From positions 558,001 to 622,000 of the forward strand of contig NZ_RAQK01000001.1 of assembly GCF_003610455.1 (NCBI RefSeq): a DNA stretch of 64,000 nucleotides. The letters are read 5' to 3'. Shown piece by piece: positions 8,624 through 17,416 of this stretch. How positions within the stretch are numbered: the stretch's first letter is position 1; each line of letters starts with the position of its first letter. Source of the DNA: Sulfitobacter guttiformis (GTDB lineage: Bacteria; Pseudomonadota; Alphaproteobacteria; Rhodobacterales; Rhodobacteraceae). The notes below the pieces were generated by a model. It worked only from the letters and a program-made list of their open reading frames with translations, had not been told where the DNA came from and made no database searches. Made by a program: the position numbers and the translations under genes.

Positions 8624-9514
8624 ATGGCAAAAGCAAGGGCGGCATATACGCTGCGGTATCGGCTGGAATACTATCTTATCCGGTCCATGCTTTTTGTGAT
8701 GGGTATACTTCCGTTTCGGCAGCGAAGCGCCCTCATGGCGTGGGGGATGTCGCGGGTGGTTGCGCCTCTCGTGGGGTATCAGAAGCGAGTGCGCGACAAT
8801 CTGGATCGCGTTTGGCCGGAAATGGACCCTGCCAAGCGGGATGCGCTCACCCTCGAAATCAACAGGAACGTGGGGCGCACCATCTGCGAGCTTTTTTCGC
8901 CCCGCGATCTGGTTTCGATGGCGCAAAAAACAGCGATGACGGGTGCAGGCTTGGCTGCACTGGAAGCAGCGCAGGCGGCTAATCGACCAGCAATCGTCAT
9001 CTCCGGCCATTTCGGTAATTACGACATCGCCCGCGCCCGAATGATCGCTGAAGGCTTTAAGGTTGGCGCCTTATATCGGCATATGAACAACCCGATTTTT
9101 CACGACTTTTACCTCAAAAACATCTCCACCATCGGCACACCCCTGTTCGAGCGTGGTCGTCCGGGCCTTGGCCAGATGGTCAAACATCTCAAAGGGGGCG
9201 GCACACTGGCCGCCTTGATCGACGTACGTGCAAATAATGGAATCCCGCTGCCCTTTTGCGGACACATGGCATTAACGGCTACTTCAATGGCTGAACTGGC
9301 GCTGCGCTATGACGCGGTGCTGATCCCCTTCTATGGCACGCGGCTCCCGAACGGAGAAGGGTTTGCCATCGATCTGGAAGACCCCATCCCGCACTCGGAC
9401 CCTGAAACGATGACGCAAGCGCTCAACCTCTCTCTCGAAGCGCGTGTGTTGCAAAATCCTGAGCAGTGGTTCTGGATACACAACCGGTGGAAAGGCGCTG
9501 ATCAGGAGCAGTAG
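8624..9514 (+). CDS. Lysophospholipid/lipid A acyltransferase (LpxL/HtrB family)
   Basis: 296-aa inner-membrane acyltransferase that would add a secondary acyl chain to the lipid A precursor, normally after Kdo addition. An N-terminal hydrophobic anchor at about residues 15-32 is followed by the catalytic HX4D motif, H129-F-G-N-Y-D134, in VISGHFGNYD. Later family blocks include ALYRHMNNP and the ending NPEQWFWIHNRWKG. The neighbouring LPS core cluster with WaaA supports a lipid A role. LpxL and LpxM types cannot be separated from sequence alone, so no symbol is given. Confidence 0.88.
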   Translation: MAKARAAYTLRYRLEYYLIRSMLFVMGILPFRQRSALMAWGMSRVVAPLVGYQKRVRDNLDRVWPEMDPAKRDALTLEINRNVGRTICELFSPRDLVSMAQKTAMTGAGLAALEAAQAANRPAIVISGHFGNYDIARARMIAEGFKVGALYRHMNNPIFHDFYLKNISTIGTPLFERGRPGLGQMVKHLKGGGTLAALIDVRANNGIPLPFCGHMALTATSMAELALRYDAVLIPFYGTRLPNGEGFAIDLEDPIPHSDPETMTQALNLSLEARVLQNPEQWFWIHNRWKGADQEQ

Positions 9515-9648
9515 TTGCTACCGCCGCCACAGGCCGATCCTGCGAGGCGCATTGACACCGTTGCGGACTGATTAACCAATAATTACGGCTCGTCTGAACC
9601 CCCCTTTTACGGCCCGCGCAACGATATTTTGGAAAGAGGTGAACACCA

Positions 9649-10713
9649 GTGGCAAAGATCGCGTTCTATGCAAATCATCTGACCGAACGCGGCACCGCCG
9701 TGGCCTTGTTCGATTACGCAGATCAGAACCGCAGGCTTCTTGGCAACGAAAGTGTGGTTATCTACGATCGGTCCTTTGCTGGCAACAACCTCAAAGTCAT
9801 TGATAAATTCAAAGAAACCTTTGATTTGATCCCTTGCGACAGTTTCGCTGAGGCCGACACGCACATCAGGTCTGAAAACTGTGATCTGATGTATGTTCTG
9901 AAGGCGGGTAAACGTGACGGTCTGATCTCCAAGGCAGTGCCGACGATGGTCCATTCTGTTTTTGCAGCGACCGTCGGACAGGTTCACGGTGCCTCATATG
10001 CTTATATTTCAGAGTGGTTATCCAATCATTGCACACAGGGCCGTGTGCCTTGGGTTCCGCATATGGTCACCATCGGAGATACGGATGAAACAATGCGAGC
10101 AGCGCTGGACATACCCCAAGATGCTATCGTGTTTGGCTGCTACGGTGGTCGAGACAGCTTTGACATCGGATTTGTGAAAGATCTCGTTATTCCGAATGCT
10201 TTGGAGACGTTGCCGAAGGCCTACTTTGTTTTCATGAACATTGAAAAATTCATAGATCATCCGCGGGTCATTTTTATGCCTGCAACTGCAGATATGGGTG
10301 AAAAGACCACTTTCATAAATACTTGCGATGCGATGTTGCATGCGCGACGCCGCGGTGAAACATTCGGACTGGCTGTCGGGGAGTTCTCACTCCGTGGAAA
10401 ACCGGTACTCACCTTCGGAGGTTCGAGGGAACGAGCGCATCTCGACTTCCTTGGTGCCGCCGCACAGATCTATCATACCGCCGATGATCTTTATAAACTT
10501 ATCGTTCAATTTGACCGGTCGGCCCCATCTGCGCAAGAGGCGTATCAACGCTTGTTCTCGCCTGCACCGGTGATGCGAAAATTTGAAGAAAACCTCATCC
10601 TGCCCGCAGAAGCAGGGGATCTGGATGCCGCGCGCAGATCGCTTGGCTGGCGGCGCTGGGATCCGACACTTCTGATGCGCCCTAAACTGAGGAAGATATT
10701 CAAACGATACTAA
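9649..10713 (+). CDS. Glycosyltransferase, GT-B fold, putative LPS core
   Basis: 354-aa protein with a GT-B like plan: an N-terminal half beginning AKIAFYANHLTERGTAVALFDYA, and a C-terminal nucleotide-sugar domain with the E-x7-E motif in RRRGETFGLAVGEFS followed by GKPVLTFGG. The start is GTG at 9649, behind GAAAGAGGTG. It is the first gene of the LPS core cluster and convergent with a GT2 gene. The sugar donor and acceptor cannot be read; LPS core assembly is inferred from context. Confidence 0.7.
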   Translation: MAKIAFYANHLTERGTAVALFDYADQNRRLLGNESVVIYDRSFAGNNLKVIDKFKETFDLIPCDSFAEADTHIRSENCDLMYVLKAGKRDGLISKAVPTMVHSVFAATVGQVHGASYAYISEWLSNHCTQGRVPWVPHMVTIGDTDETMRAALDIPQDAIVFGCYGGRDSFDIGFVKDLVIPNALETLPKAYFVFMNIEKFIDHPRVIFMPATADMGEKTTFINTCDAMLHARRRGETFGLAVGEFSLRGKPVLTFGGSRERAHLDFLGAAAQIYHTADDLYKLIVQFDRSAPSAQEAYQRLFSPAPVMRKFEENLILPAEAGDLDAARRSLGWRRWDPTLLMRPKLRKIFKRY

Positions 10714-10738
10714 GTGCTCGGGCACGAAGCGCGCCATA

Positions 10739-11593
10739 CTACTCAGAGCCGTTTCGTCCGCCATCCTTCAAAGCGCTTAACGCGCCCCTCATGTATCCCA
10801 TGTTCTTCGAACGCTTGCGTTTGATAAACAGCGTATCAAGCCCCATCAAACGAAAAGCGGCAGCCAGCAGTGTGTTCAATCCCGGGCTTGGATGCCCGTG
10901 CTTGCCGAGTGCGTAGACCCGCGAACGTGCCGAGTGATAGGCCTTGAAGGCCGCAACTGCTGGCACGCGCGGCGAGCCGTGCCCGCTGAGGTGGACGACC
11001 TGTGCGTCGTGACAATAGATAAGCGGCCCGTGTTCACGCAGGCGCAAAGACAGATCATCATCCTCATGATACATGAAAATTGCCGGATCAAAGCCGCCAA
11101 TCCGTTCGAACAGGGCACGGCGGCAAAAGATTGCAGAGCCTACCAGAACCGATAGTTCGGTATCCGAGGTCGGAACCGGTCCTTTTAAGCGCTCCTTCGG
11201 TCTAAGCTTGGAACCACGTCTAAAGCTCTGTCGCCCTTTGCCATCAAGGATCCTCGGATTGAAACCGCTGGCGTCTTTGTGCTTTTCTGCGGCCGCGATA
11301 AGGGCATCAAGAGCATCGGGCTGTAGCTCTGCATCCGGATTGAGAAAAAGCAGGAACTCTGTTTGCGCTTTTGCAGCCCCCTGATTGCAGGCGGGGCCGA
11401 AACCGATGTTGTCGGTGTTCAGAAGCAACTCAACACCGTGTTCATCCGCTAGTTTTTGCAACGCTGAAGTGTCAGATGATGCATTATCTACCATAATTAC
11501 CGGCGTACCGGCCGGAACGCTTTTTAACATAGCTGGCAGCACCGCCATGCTGTTGTGGCAAACAGTGACAATTGTGACCGTAGTATTGAGCAA
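10739..11593 (-). CDS. Glycosyltransferase family 2 (rhamnosyltransferase-like)
   Basis: GT-A enzyme of about 284 aa. It has the N-terminal strand VTIVTVCHNSMAVLPAML, the nucleotide-binding VDNASSD, the DxD-like metal site in FLFLNPDAEL, and the acceptor-side GGFDPAIFMYHEDDDLSLRL, a pattern shared with WbbL-type rhamnosyltransferases. The start is taken as TTG at 11593 because GGAAGGA sits 7 nt before it. An upstream TTG at 11635 lacks a ribosome site. It is the last gene of the minus-strand run of core genes that starts with the kinase at 14602. Confidence 0.83.
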   Translation of the reverse strand: MLNTTVTIVTVCHNSMAVLPAMLKSVPAGTPVIMVDNASSDTSALQKLADEHGVELLLNTDNIGFGPACNQGAAKAQTEFLLFLNPDAELQPDALDALIAAAEKHKDASGFNPRILDGKGRQSFRRGSKLRPKERLKGPVPTSDTELSVLVGSAIFCRRALFERIGGFDPAIFMYHEDDDLSLRLREHGPLIYCHDAQVVHLSGHGSPRVPAVAAFKAYHSARSRVYALGKHGHPSPGLNTLLAAAFRLMGLDTLFIKRKRSKNMGYMRGALSALKDGGRNGSE

Positions 11594-11651
11594 GCGGCAA
11601 TCCTTCCCGCGGGGTTTCTGTAATATGCGCCACAAATGACGATTGACCGGT

Positions 11652-12710
11652 TTACGCTTCAGAAATCAGACGGCGGTAAATCGCAATGATTGCGTCAGCC
11701 TCCTGGACTAACTGATGCTGCATCACAGCCTTATGCCGCGCTGCTGAAGCCATTGATTGCCGCAGGGCTGCGTCGGACATCAACGCATCTGTCGCCTTGA
11801 CCAGCTCGTCAATATCTTCGGGGGGCACTAAATATCCTGTCTCTCCGGGCGCTATCAGATCCTCAAATGCCCCCACCCGCGTCGCGACGACAGGCACACC
11901 GCATGACATCGCCTCCAGTGGCGTCAGTCCGAACCCCTCCCACCGCTGGGGTGCCACATAAATATCGCTTGCCTGGAACCACGGGGCAATGGTGAACCCT
12001 TTGTCTTCGGGCAGTATATGTATCCGTTCGCCCAGACCCGCCGCCTCTATTTTTGACTTCAGGCCGTCAACGAAACTTTGCTGTTCGCGGGTAACACCCC
12101 CCATGATGACACCCTGTGCCGTGGGATGGCGAGGCAAAAGGTCGATCATGGCATCAACAAACAGATCTGTGCCCTTCTGCTTTCTGATACGGCCAAAACA
12201 GCCGACAATAAGCGCATCCGGATCAAGACCCAGTTTGATACGCAACGCACGACGATCTGTTGAAGGTGCGAAATCATCTGTATCAATCCCGTGCAAAACC
12301 ACTGTCGCGGGAACCCCCAGATAGGATTTCGCCTTGCCAGAAGCTGCGATAACGGCGTCCATTCTGCGGATAAGCCACCGCGAATACTCTCCCCTGCGGC
12401 GCTGTGCAGCCGAGGTGAATACGAGCTTCAGACGCTTTCGCAACACAAACTTGAGCAAGACCCCGACCAGCATTTCTATGTTACGGCGCGAATGCCAGAC
12501 GCGGTACCCCGACGGCCCCGACCGCGTCAAAAATGGAAGCTTTGAAAGCGGGAACTGCGGGATATTTGCGGGTAGAACGGGACCTGTGGTCGCAATAGCA
12601 ATCTTGTCTGCCTGTACCGGAACAAGCCGGAATACGGTCGAGGAAACGCCCGAATACCGCCGCTTCAAATTTGGCGCGATGACGTCAATCGTATCGGGGT
12701 TTACCTGCAT
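11652..12710 (-). CDS. Glycosyltransferase family 4, LpcC-like LPS core enzyme
   Basis: About 352 aa, GT-B fold. The N terminus, VIAPNLKRRYSGVSSTVFRL, resembles the start of rhizobial LpcC-type core mannosyltransferases. The C-terminal half has VGCFGRIRKQKGTDLFVDA and the E-x7-E motif in WEGFGLTPLEAM. The ATG at 12710 is chosen because CAGGA lies 7 nt upstream and the alignment-like N terminus starts there; the frame is open to 12800. Mannose transfer to Kdo is a plausible role by family resemblance but is not proven here. Confidence 0.82.
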   Translation of the reverse strand: MQVNPDTIDVIAPNLKRRYSGVSSTVFRLVPVQADKIAIATTGPVLPANIPQFPLSKLPFLTRSGPSGYRVWHSRRNIEMLVGVLLKFVLRKRLKLVFTSAAQRRRGEYSRWLIRRMDAVIAASGKAKSYLGVPATVVLHGIDTDDFAPSTDRRALRIKLGLDPDALIVGCFGRIRKQKGTDLFVDAMIDLLPRHPTAQGVIMGGVTREQQSFVDGLKSKIEAAGLGERIHILPEDKGFTIAPWFQASDIYVAPQRWEGFGLTPLEAMSCGVPVVATRVGAFEDLIAPGETGYLVPPEDIDELVKATDALMSDAALRQSMASAARHKAVMQHQLVQEADAIIAIYRRLISEA

Positions 12711-12816
12711 ATTTTGATCCTGAATTACGACAGTCTGCATTTGTCTCGTTGTGTAAATGATAGAGCCGCAAAAGACTATGCTATGCTCAAACAGCCTCAA
12801 TCGCCAAACGTCAGAT

Positions 12817-13773
12817 CTATAGGTCTGATGACAACTGCCCTGACAGCCGGAAATATTTCTCGAGCACGCGGGTGGAAATGATGCTTTCCTTCATAGGATC
12901 AGTGAACAGTCCGATCCAAGCATGGGCATTGCGGATAATCTCTTCGGCCTCTTGGGTGTGGGTTGCATAGTATTCAACCTTCTCCTCGAGGTCGCTCAGA
13001 TCATCTTTGAGCAAAACAAAGTGCCTGTCAGGCTCGAGCCGCCCCTCCATGAACCACGATTCGTACCGCGGTAACGGCGACATCACGAGCATATTTGAAG
13101 CCATGGCCCATTTTAGGTTTGTGGCAACGTCATTCCCCTCAATCGACACAAAGAATTTATGTTCCATTTGCGCACGATGGGTCAGATGATCTTTGGCAGG
13201 AAGGCCATCGACCAAGTGACGCGAATGGCCAATCTCAAAGGTTGGGTGGTTGTAAAACATCTTTACAAACTCTTGGCGCTGGTGCGTCAGTGGCGTGCCG
13301 CGCCATACTGCCGAGGGCTTTTTATCTTTGAATGGCAGTGGGTCGGCTTCCCACCTGAAATGCCGCAGCTTATCGAGATTGAGTATGACCGAGTTTGCAT
13401 GATCGGCGTAAATTGGGCGGGATTTCACGACCGTCGGTGCAGCGGGAACATGTATGACATCGCCAAACAGGTATTCGAGCCTCAGGCGGGGCGAAAATCC
13501 TTTGCAATGCTCGTCCAAATCCAGGAAATAACGGCTCTTATCTTTGCACATGTCGCATAGATGGGGGGCGCTGGATGCATCAAACGGCTTTGTCAGCTTA
13601 TTATAATAAGCCACCCGTTCATCGATTTCAGACAGATCAGGGTGGTCATCAGCAGCCGCAAGCAACGTGTCACGATGCCTTTTGGCGATGGCGTATGGCA
13701 CGAATTGGCGAAACAATCCCTGAGCGTAGTATGAAAGGCGGCCCGAGAGCTTTGAGGTATCATGCGTAATCAT
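12817..13773 (-). CDS. Glycosyltransferase family 90 (LpsA/CAP10-like)
   Basis: 318-aa protein matching the GT90 family of bacterial LpsA-type LPS glycosyltransferases. Key stretches are SAVWRGTPLTHQRQEFVKMF, the central FFVSIEGNDVATNLKWAM, and MSPLPRYESWFMEGRLEP. A Cys pair in HLCDMCKDKSRYF lies near residue 75. There is no signal peptide, fitting a cytoplasmic-face enzyme. It sits between the LpcC-like gene and the kinase gene on the same strand, so a role in LPS core elongation is inferred. The sugar is unknown. Confidence 0.8.
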   Translation of the reverse strand: MITHDTSKLSGRLSYYAQGLFRQFVPYAIAKRHRDTLLAAADDHPDLSEIDERVAYYNKLTKPFDASSAPHLCDMCKDKSRYFLDLDEHCKGFSPRLRLEYLFGDVIHVPAAPTVVKSRPIYADHANSVILNLDKLRHFRWEADPLPFKDKKPSAVWRGTPLTHQRQEFVKMFYNHPTFEIGHSRHLVDGLPAKDHLTHRAQMEHKFFVSIEGNDVATNLKWAMASNMLVMSPLPRYESWFMEGRLEPDRHFVLLKDDLSDLEEKVEYYATHTQEAEEIIRNAHAWIGLFTDPMKESIISTRVLEKYFRLSGQLSSDL

Positions 13774-13858
13774 AAAGCGCTGAGCGGACCCGTATTACAG
13801 TACTCTTTTATAGCATGCACATAGCATGCGCACAGCGCAAGATGAACGTTTCTTGCCC

Positions 13859-14602
13859 TCAGCCCTGTTCATCTCTGATATGGATTGCTGTATCATCTGC
13901 ATAACCCGCCAGAAGATTTTCCCAATCCTGTCGGCACCAATGCACATTTGGCGACTGCGCTGCCGTCTTGACAAGCGAGCGATGCAGCCGGTCCAGATTG
14001 GCGCGCGCCCATCGACCGGGCTTGCGCTTTTCGCATTTGTCAAAGTCGATGAACCAGATACGGTCGCGGGTATCGAGCATGATATTGCGGCAGTTGAGGT
14101 CGGAATGAAAAACGCAATGATCATGCAACTGACGCACATGCGCGCCGATTTGACGCCACAGGTTTGTAGATAGCCCGCGATCAAACAGAACTTCTTGGAG
14201 GGGCCGTGCATCGGGGATCCGCTGGGTTATGATATCAGCGCGATAAAAAGGGCCAAAGGGGATGAATTGCGCGGCCACAGGCAACGGCACCGGCAGGCCC
14301 TCGGCGTGCATCTCGCTCAACAGATCAAATTCGCGCAAAGCGCGGCTTTTAGCGGCGGGCACACGCAAATACAGGTCGCGGTTCACCCGCCCGACAAGCC
14401 CCCCGCGGTGAAAGTGGCGCAGCACCATGTCATGATCCGCAACACGGAAAAAATGCGCCTGACTTCGGCCACTCGTACTTCCGAGCCAAAGCTTATTGCG
14501 ACGCAGCCAGTCGACCTGAAAAATGCGGGGGTCCACGGTGGTCAACACGCTCGCGTCGAAGCGAATGATTGTGCCGTTCAGGCAAAGGTCCGAAGGCGTC
14601 AT
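13859..14602 (-). CDS. Kdo/LPS kinase (KdkA/WaaP family)
   Basis: About 247 aa, with the protein-kinase-like fold of the Kdo kinase and WaaP family. The catalytic loop HSDLNCRN (H166, D168, N173) and the metal-binding D186-F-D188 in WFIDFDKCE are intact. The ATG at 14602 follows GGAG by 9 nt; the longer frame to 14704 has no ribosome site. These enzymes phosphorylate an LPS inner-core sugar, Kdo in KdkA. The divergent neighbour is waaA, which supplies Kdo, supporting a Kdo kinase. WaaP-like heptose phosphorylation is the alternative. Confidence 0.8.
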   Translation of the reverse strand: MTPSDLCLNGTIIRFDASVLTTVDPRIFQVDWLRRNKLWLGSTSGRSQAHFFRVADHDMVLRHFHRGGLVGRVNRDLYLRVPAAKSRALREFDLLSEMHAEGLPVPLPVAAQFIPFGPFYRADIITQRIPDARPLQEVLFDRGLSTNLWRQIGAHVRQLHDHCVFHSDLNCRNIMLDTRDRIWFIDFDKCEKRKPGRWARANLDRLHRSLVKTAAQSPNVHWCRQDWENLLAGYADDTAIHIRDEQG

Positions 14603-14790
14603 GGCAAGTGCTCCGGCTGTACACGACAGATCAATATGTGCACTGTCATATTCATACTCAAACAGAACCACAACTACGGCAAAATCACAATCTGCTGGCC
14701 ACACGGCGGCGAAAGTGTATTTCTGTCAAACGGACCGGCAGCAAACAGGATCGGACTGCCACACGCGCAAAAGGGACGCTGTAACACCAT

Positions 14791-16089
14791 ATGGTATCAA
14801 AGCGACTTCCACCCTTAATCTCTGTCTGGATGTTGGTGACACGGGTTTTTGCACTCCCCATAGCCGCCGTAGCATCGATCTTACACCGGCGTATGGGCGC
14901 AGATCCCAAGCGTTTTTCCGAGCGCCTCGGAAGGGGCGCGTTGCAAAGCCATGCTCCTGTTATATGGTTTCACGCCGCCAGTCTGGGCGAGGTTATGCAG
15001 ATTGCACCCTTGGCGCAGGATCTAGCCCAAACCGAAAACTCCGCTATACTGGTGACAACGACCACCGCCACAGGTGCCGCCTGGGTTGCGCGGGAAATGC
15101 CCGATGCCATACACCGCTTCGCGCCCATCGACACCCCTTCGGCTGTTGCCTGTTTCCTGAATGGATGGTCGATATCAGCAGCTATTTTTGTTGAAGGCGA
15201 TCTGTGGCCACGGCTGCTTTCAGAGCTTGGTCGTCGCGGTATCCCTCGCATACTCCTCAATGCGCGCCATTCCAAAACGCGTGCCCGTCTTCCGGCTGTT
15301 TTTTCGACGCTTCTCATGCCGTTTGCGCTCGTGACATGCCGCTCCGAAAGGGTTGCGGAGGATATCCGTGCGCTCGGCCTCCCTGCCGAAAACATCTATG
15401 TTCTTCCGGATTTACGGCTAACAGTTGAAAAGCTCAAAGTCCCGCAAGACCACCTAAAGGAGCTTTCGCAAGCTCTGGGGGACCGTCCTATGTGGCTGGC
15501 CGCCTCGACCCACCCCGCGGATGAGGACGCTATTTTGACAGCCCATCAGGAGGTTATAAAAACCTTTCCGGATGCCTTACTTATCCTCGCACCGCGTCAC
15601 CCTGACCGTGGACCGCCACTGCAAAAGCTTGCAAAGACAAAAACACTCGTATCAGCCCGGCGCAGCAAAGGCGAAACGCTGTCGGATGCCACGCAACTCT
15701 ATATCGCCGATACACTTGGAGAGCTTGGTATATTTTTTTCCCTCTCTCCCATTGTCTTCCTTGGAGGATCGTTCGGAGACGAGGGTGGCCATAACCCGTA
15801 TGAACCTGCTCATTTTGGAGCAGCGCTGGTGCATGGCCCTCACGTTAAAAACTTTGCCGATGCTTATGATGCGCTTCATGTGGCAGGCGCAGCAGTTCAG
15901 GTGGACGCGCCAGAGCAGCTTGGCCCTGTCCTTGCGGATCTGATGAAAGGGGGTGAGGCACATGGAATGGCGCAGGCGGGACTGACTTTTATTGCAGATA
16001 CGCAAAAATCGAGCGCCACTTATGCAGAACTGATTACCGGCGTGATAAGACGCTGCAATTCAACGGACGGGGCATACGATCACCGCTAA
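14791..16089 (+). CDS. waaA: 3-deoxy-D-manno-octulosonic acid transferase (Kdo transferase)
   Basis: 432-aa GT30 enzyme that transfers Kdo from CMP-Kdo to the lipid A precursor on the inner face of the inner membrane. Visible hallmarks are the N-terminal membrane anchor, IWFHAASLGEVMQ with the catalytic Glu, VEGDLWPRLL (usually ETELWP in the family), and FLGGSFGDEGGHNPYEPAHFG near the C terminus. Length is normal. It is divergent from the Kdo-kinase-like gene and followed by a GT17 gene. The E-T-E to E-G-D change in the second motif is a small oddity. The number of Kdo residues added cannot be told. Confidence 0.9.
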   Translation: MVSKRLPPLISVWMLVTRVFALPIAAVASILHRRMGADPKRFSERLGRGALQSHAPVIWFHAASLGEVMQIAPLAQDLAQTENSAILVTTTTATGAAWVAREMPDAIHRFAPIDTPSAVACFLNGWSISAAIFVEGDLWPRLLSELGRRGIPRILLNARHSKTRARLPAVFSTLLMPFALVTCRSERVAEDIRALGLPAENIYVLPDLRLTVEKLKVPQDHLKELSQALGDRPMWLAASTHPADEDAILTAHQEVIKTFPDALLILAPRHPDRGPPLQKLAKTKTLVSARRSKGETLSDATQLYIADTLGELGIFFSLSPIVFLGGSFGDEGGHNPYEPAHFGAALVHGPHVKNFADAYDALHVAGAAVQVDAPEQLGPVLADLMKGGEAHGMAQAGLTFIADTQKSSATYAELITGVIRRCNSTDGAYDHR

Positions 16090-16172
16090 TTACTTAAATT
16101 GCCGTATAATTTACTCCTATCTCGGTGTTTAAGACAGCTACCCGCCAAAAGATTACAGGATGAACGGACGAT

Positions 16173-17021
16173 ATGCGAATTTTTGACTGCTTTCCTCTTT
16201 TCAACGAAATTGACCTTCTTGAGCTCCGCCTCAACGAGCTTTGGAATGTCGTTGATGTATTCGTGATCGTCGAGGCCAGACAAACCTTCAGCGGCAACCC
16301 TAAACCCATGTGCCTGCTCGACAATAAGGAGCGGCTCGCAAAATATATGGATAAAATCCGCTACGTTGTGGTTGAAGAGTTCCCGAAAGGTCTGGATGAC
16401 TGGGGTAAGGAAACTCACCAGCGCAACGCGATCCGCAAAGAGCTTCATGACCTTTCGCCAGATGACATTGTGATACTGTCAGACGTGGACGAGATTCCGC
16501 GGGCAGACGTAGTGAAACGCATTGCAGATAACGGCATACAGCCCAAAGAGATATTCTGTCTGTCTCTTGATTGGTTTTCTTATTACCTGAACGTCAAACT
16601 TCCCGAAAAATGGGATCGCCAGTCCACACGCATGATCCGCGCAGCCGATCTTCACGATGTTCAATCCTTGCGCCGTGTAAAAGGCCCGACCAAGGGGCTC
16701 GGCCGCAATCTGGTACGTCAAATAAAGTCTAGCAGAAGCATGGGATATTGGGTTCGGCGCGTTTTGGTCCCTGATGCGGGATGGCATTTCACGTGGTTGG
16801 GCGGTGCCGAGGCCGTGGCCCTGAAAGGCAGTTCGATCGCTGTGCATTCCAGTCTGCCGCAGGGCGAAAAAAGCACACAATGGGCAGATGCGCGAATGAA
16901 AGCACTTTTGGGGGATGCATCGGGTTATACAGTGATGAAAATAGATGAAAGCTTTCCGTCTTTCGTACGTGAAAATCCGGATATTTTCGACAAAAACATA
17001 TTGCGCAAAACACCTGCATAG
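16173..17021 (+). CDS. Glycosyltransferase family 17 (N-acetylglucosaminyltransferase-like)
   Basis: 282-aa protein with the GT17 signature start MRIFDCFPLFNEIDLLELRL, then VVDVFVIVEARQTFSG, an acidic VILSDVDEIPRADVV that looks like the metal site, and GWHFTWLGG near residue 210. In eukaryotes GT17 is beta-1,4-N-acetylglucosaminyltransferase III; bacterial members are usually in surface polysaccharide loci. It follows waaA by 84 bp in the same direction, so a role in LPS core decoration is inferred. The exact linkage is unknown. Confidence 0.82.
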   Translation: MRIFDCFPLFNEIDLLELRLNELWNVVDVFVIVEARQTFSGNPKPMCLLDNKERLAKYMDKIRYVVVEEFPKGLDDWGKETHQRNAIRKELHDLSPDDIVILSDVDEIPRADVVKRIADNGIQPKEIFCLSLDWFSYYLNVKLPEKWDRQSTRMIRAADLHDVQSLRRVKGPTKGLGRNLVRQIKSSRSMGYWVRRVLVPDAGWHFTWLGGAEAVALKGSSIAVHSSLPQGEKSTQWADARMKALLGDASGYTVMKIDESFPSFVRENPDIFDKNILRKTPA

Positions 17022-17416
17022 AACCTGAAGCACTGATTTCGAGAATAAGATCGCCCAAAAATACGATAGTCTGTTCTGACAGTACTGCCGTTGAGGCAAA
17101 CTCGAGGATCCAAAGGCCGGCGTTCCGGCGTGTGGAGTGCGACATTACAGCGGATTAGCGTAGAATAGAAATTTCCATCTGGCGATGAATGGCTAATCGC
17201 AGACCCTGCAATCGGCAGCAGCCTATTTCCGATGTCTACCCCCTCCGCGCAGTGAAACACGATTGGGCCGCGCGCTCTTGGCCACTGTCACAGACCGGTC
17301 GACGCGCCCGCTCAGTCGTTGAAACAAAGCACCCTCCCGAAGAGGGAGTATATTTTCTGGACAGTTGTACAAATTTTCTGCTTAGCTGGTTGAAACTGGA
17401 TCTTGGGAGGGATGCA
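17022..17416. other. Non-coding stretch upstream of the alcohol dehydrogenase
   Basis: About 395 bp. An open frame continues upstream of the dehydrogenase into this region but its N-terminal translation looks random. Small hairpins are visible (GCCGG-CGTT-CCGGC at 17116-17129, and CTCCC-GAAGA-GGGAG near 17334-17348), neither followed by a T-run. It probably contains the promoter of the alcohol/aldehyde dehydrogenase operon. Confidence 0.4.
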
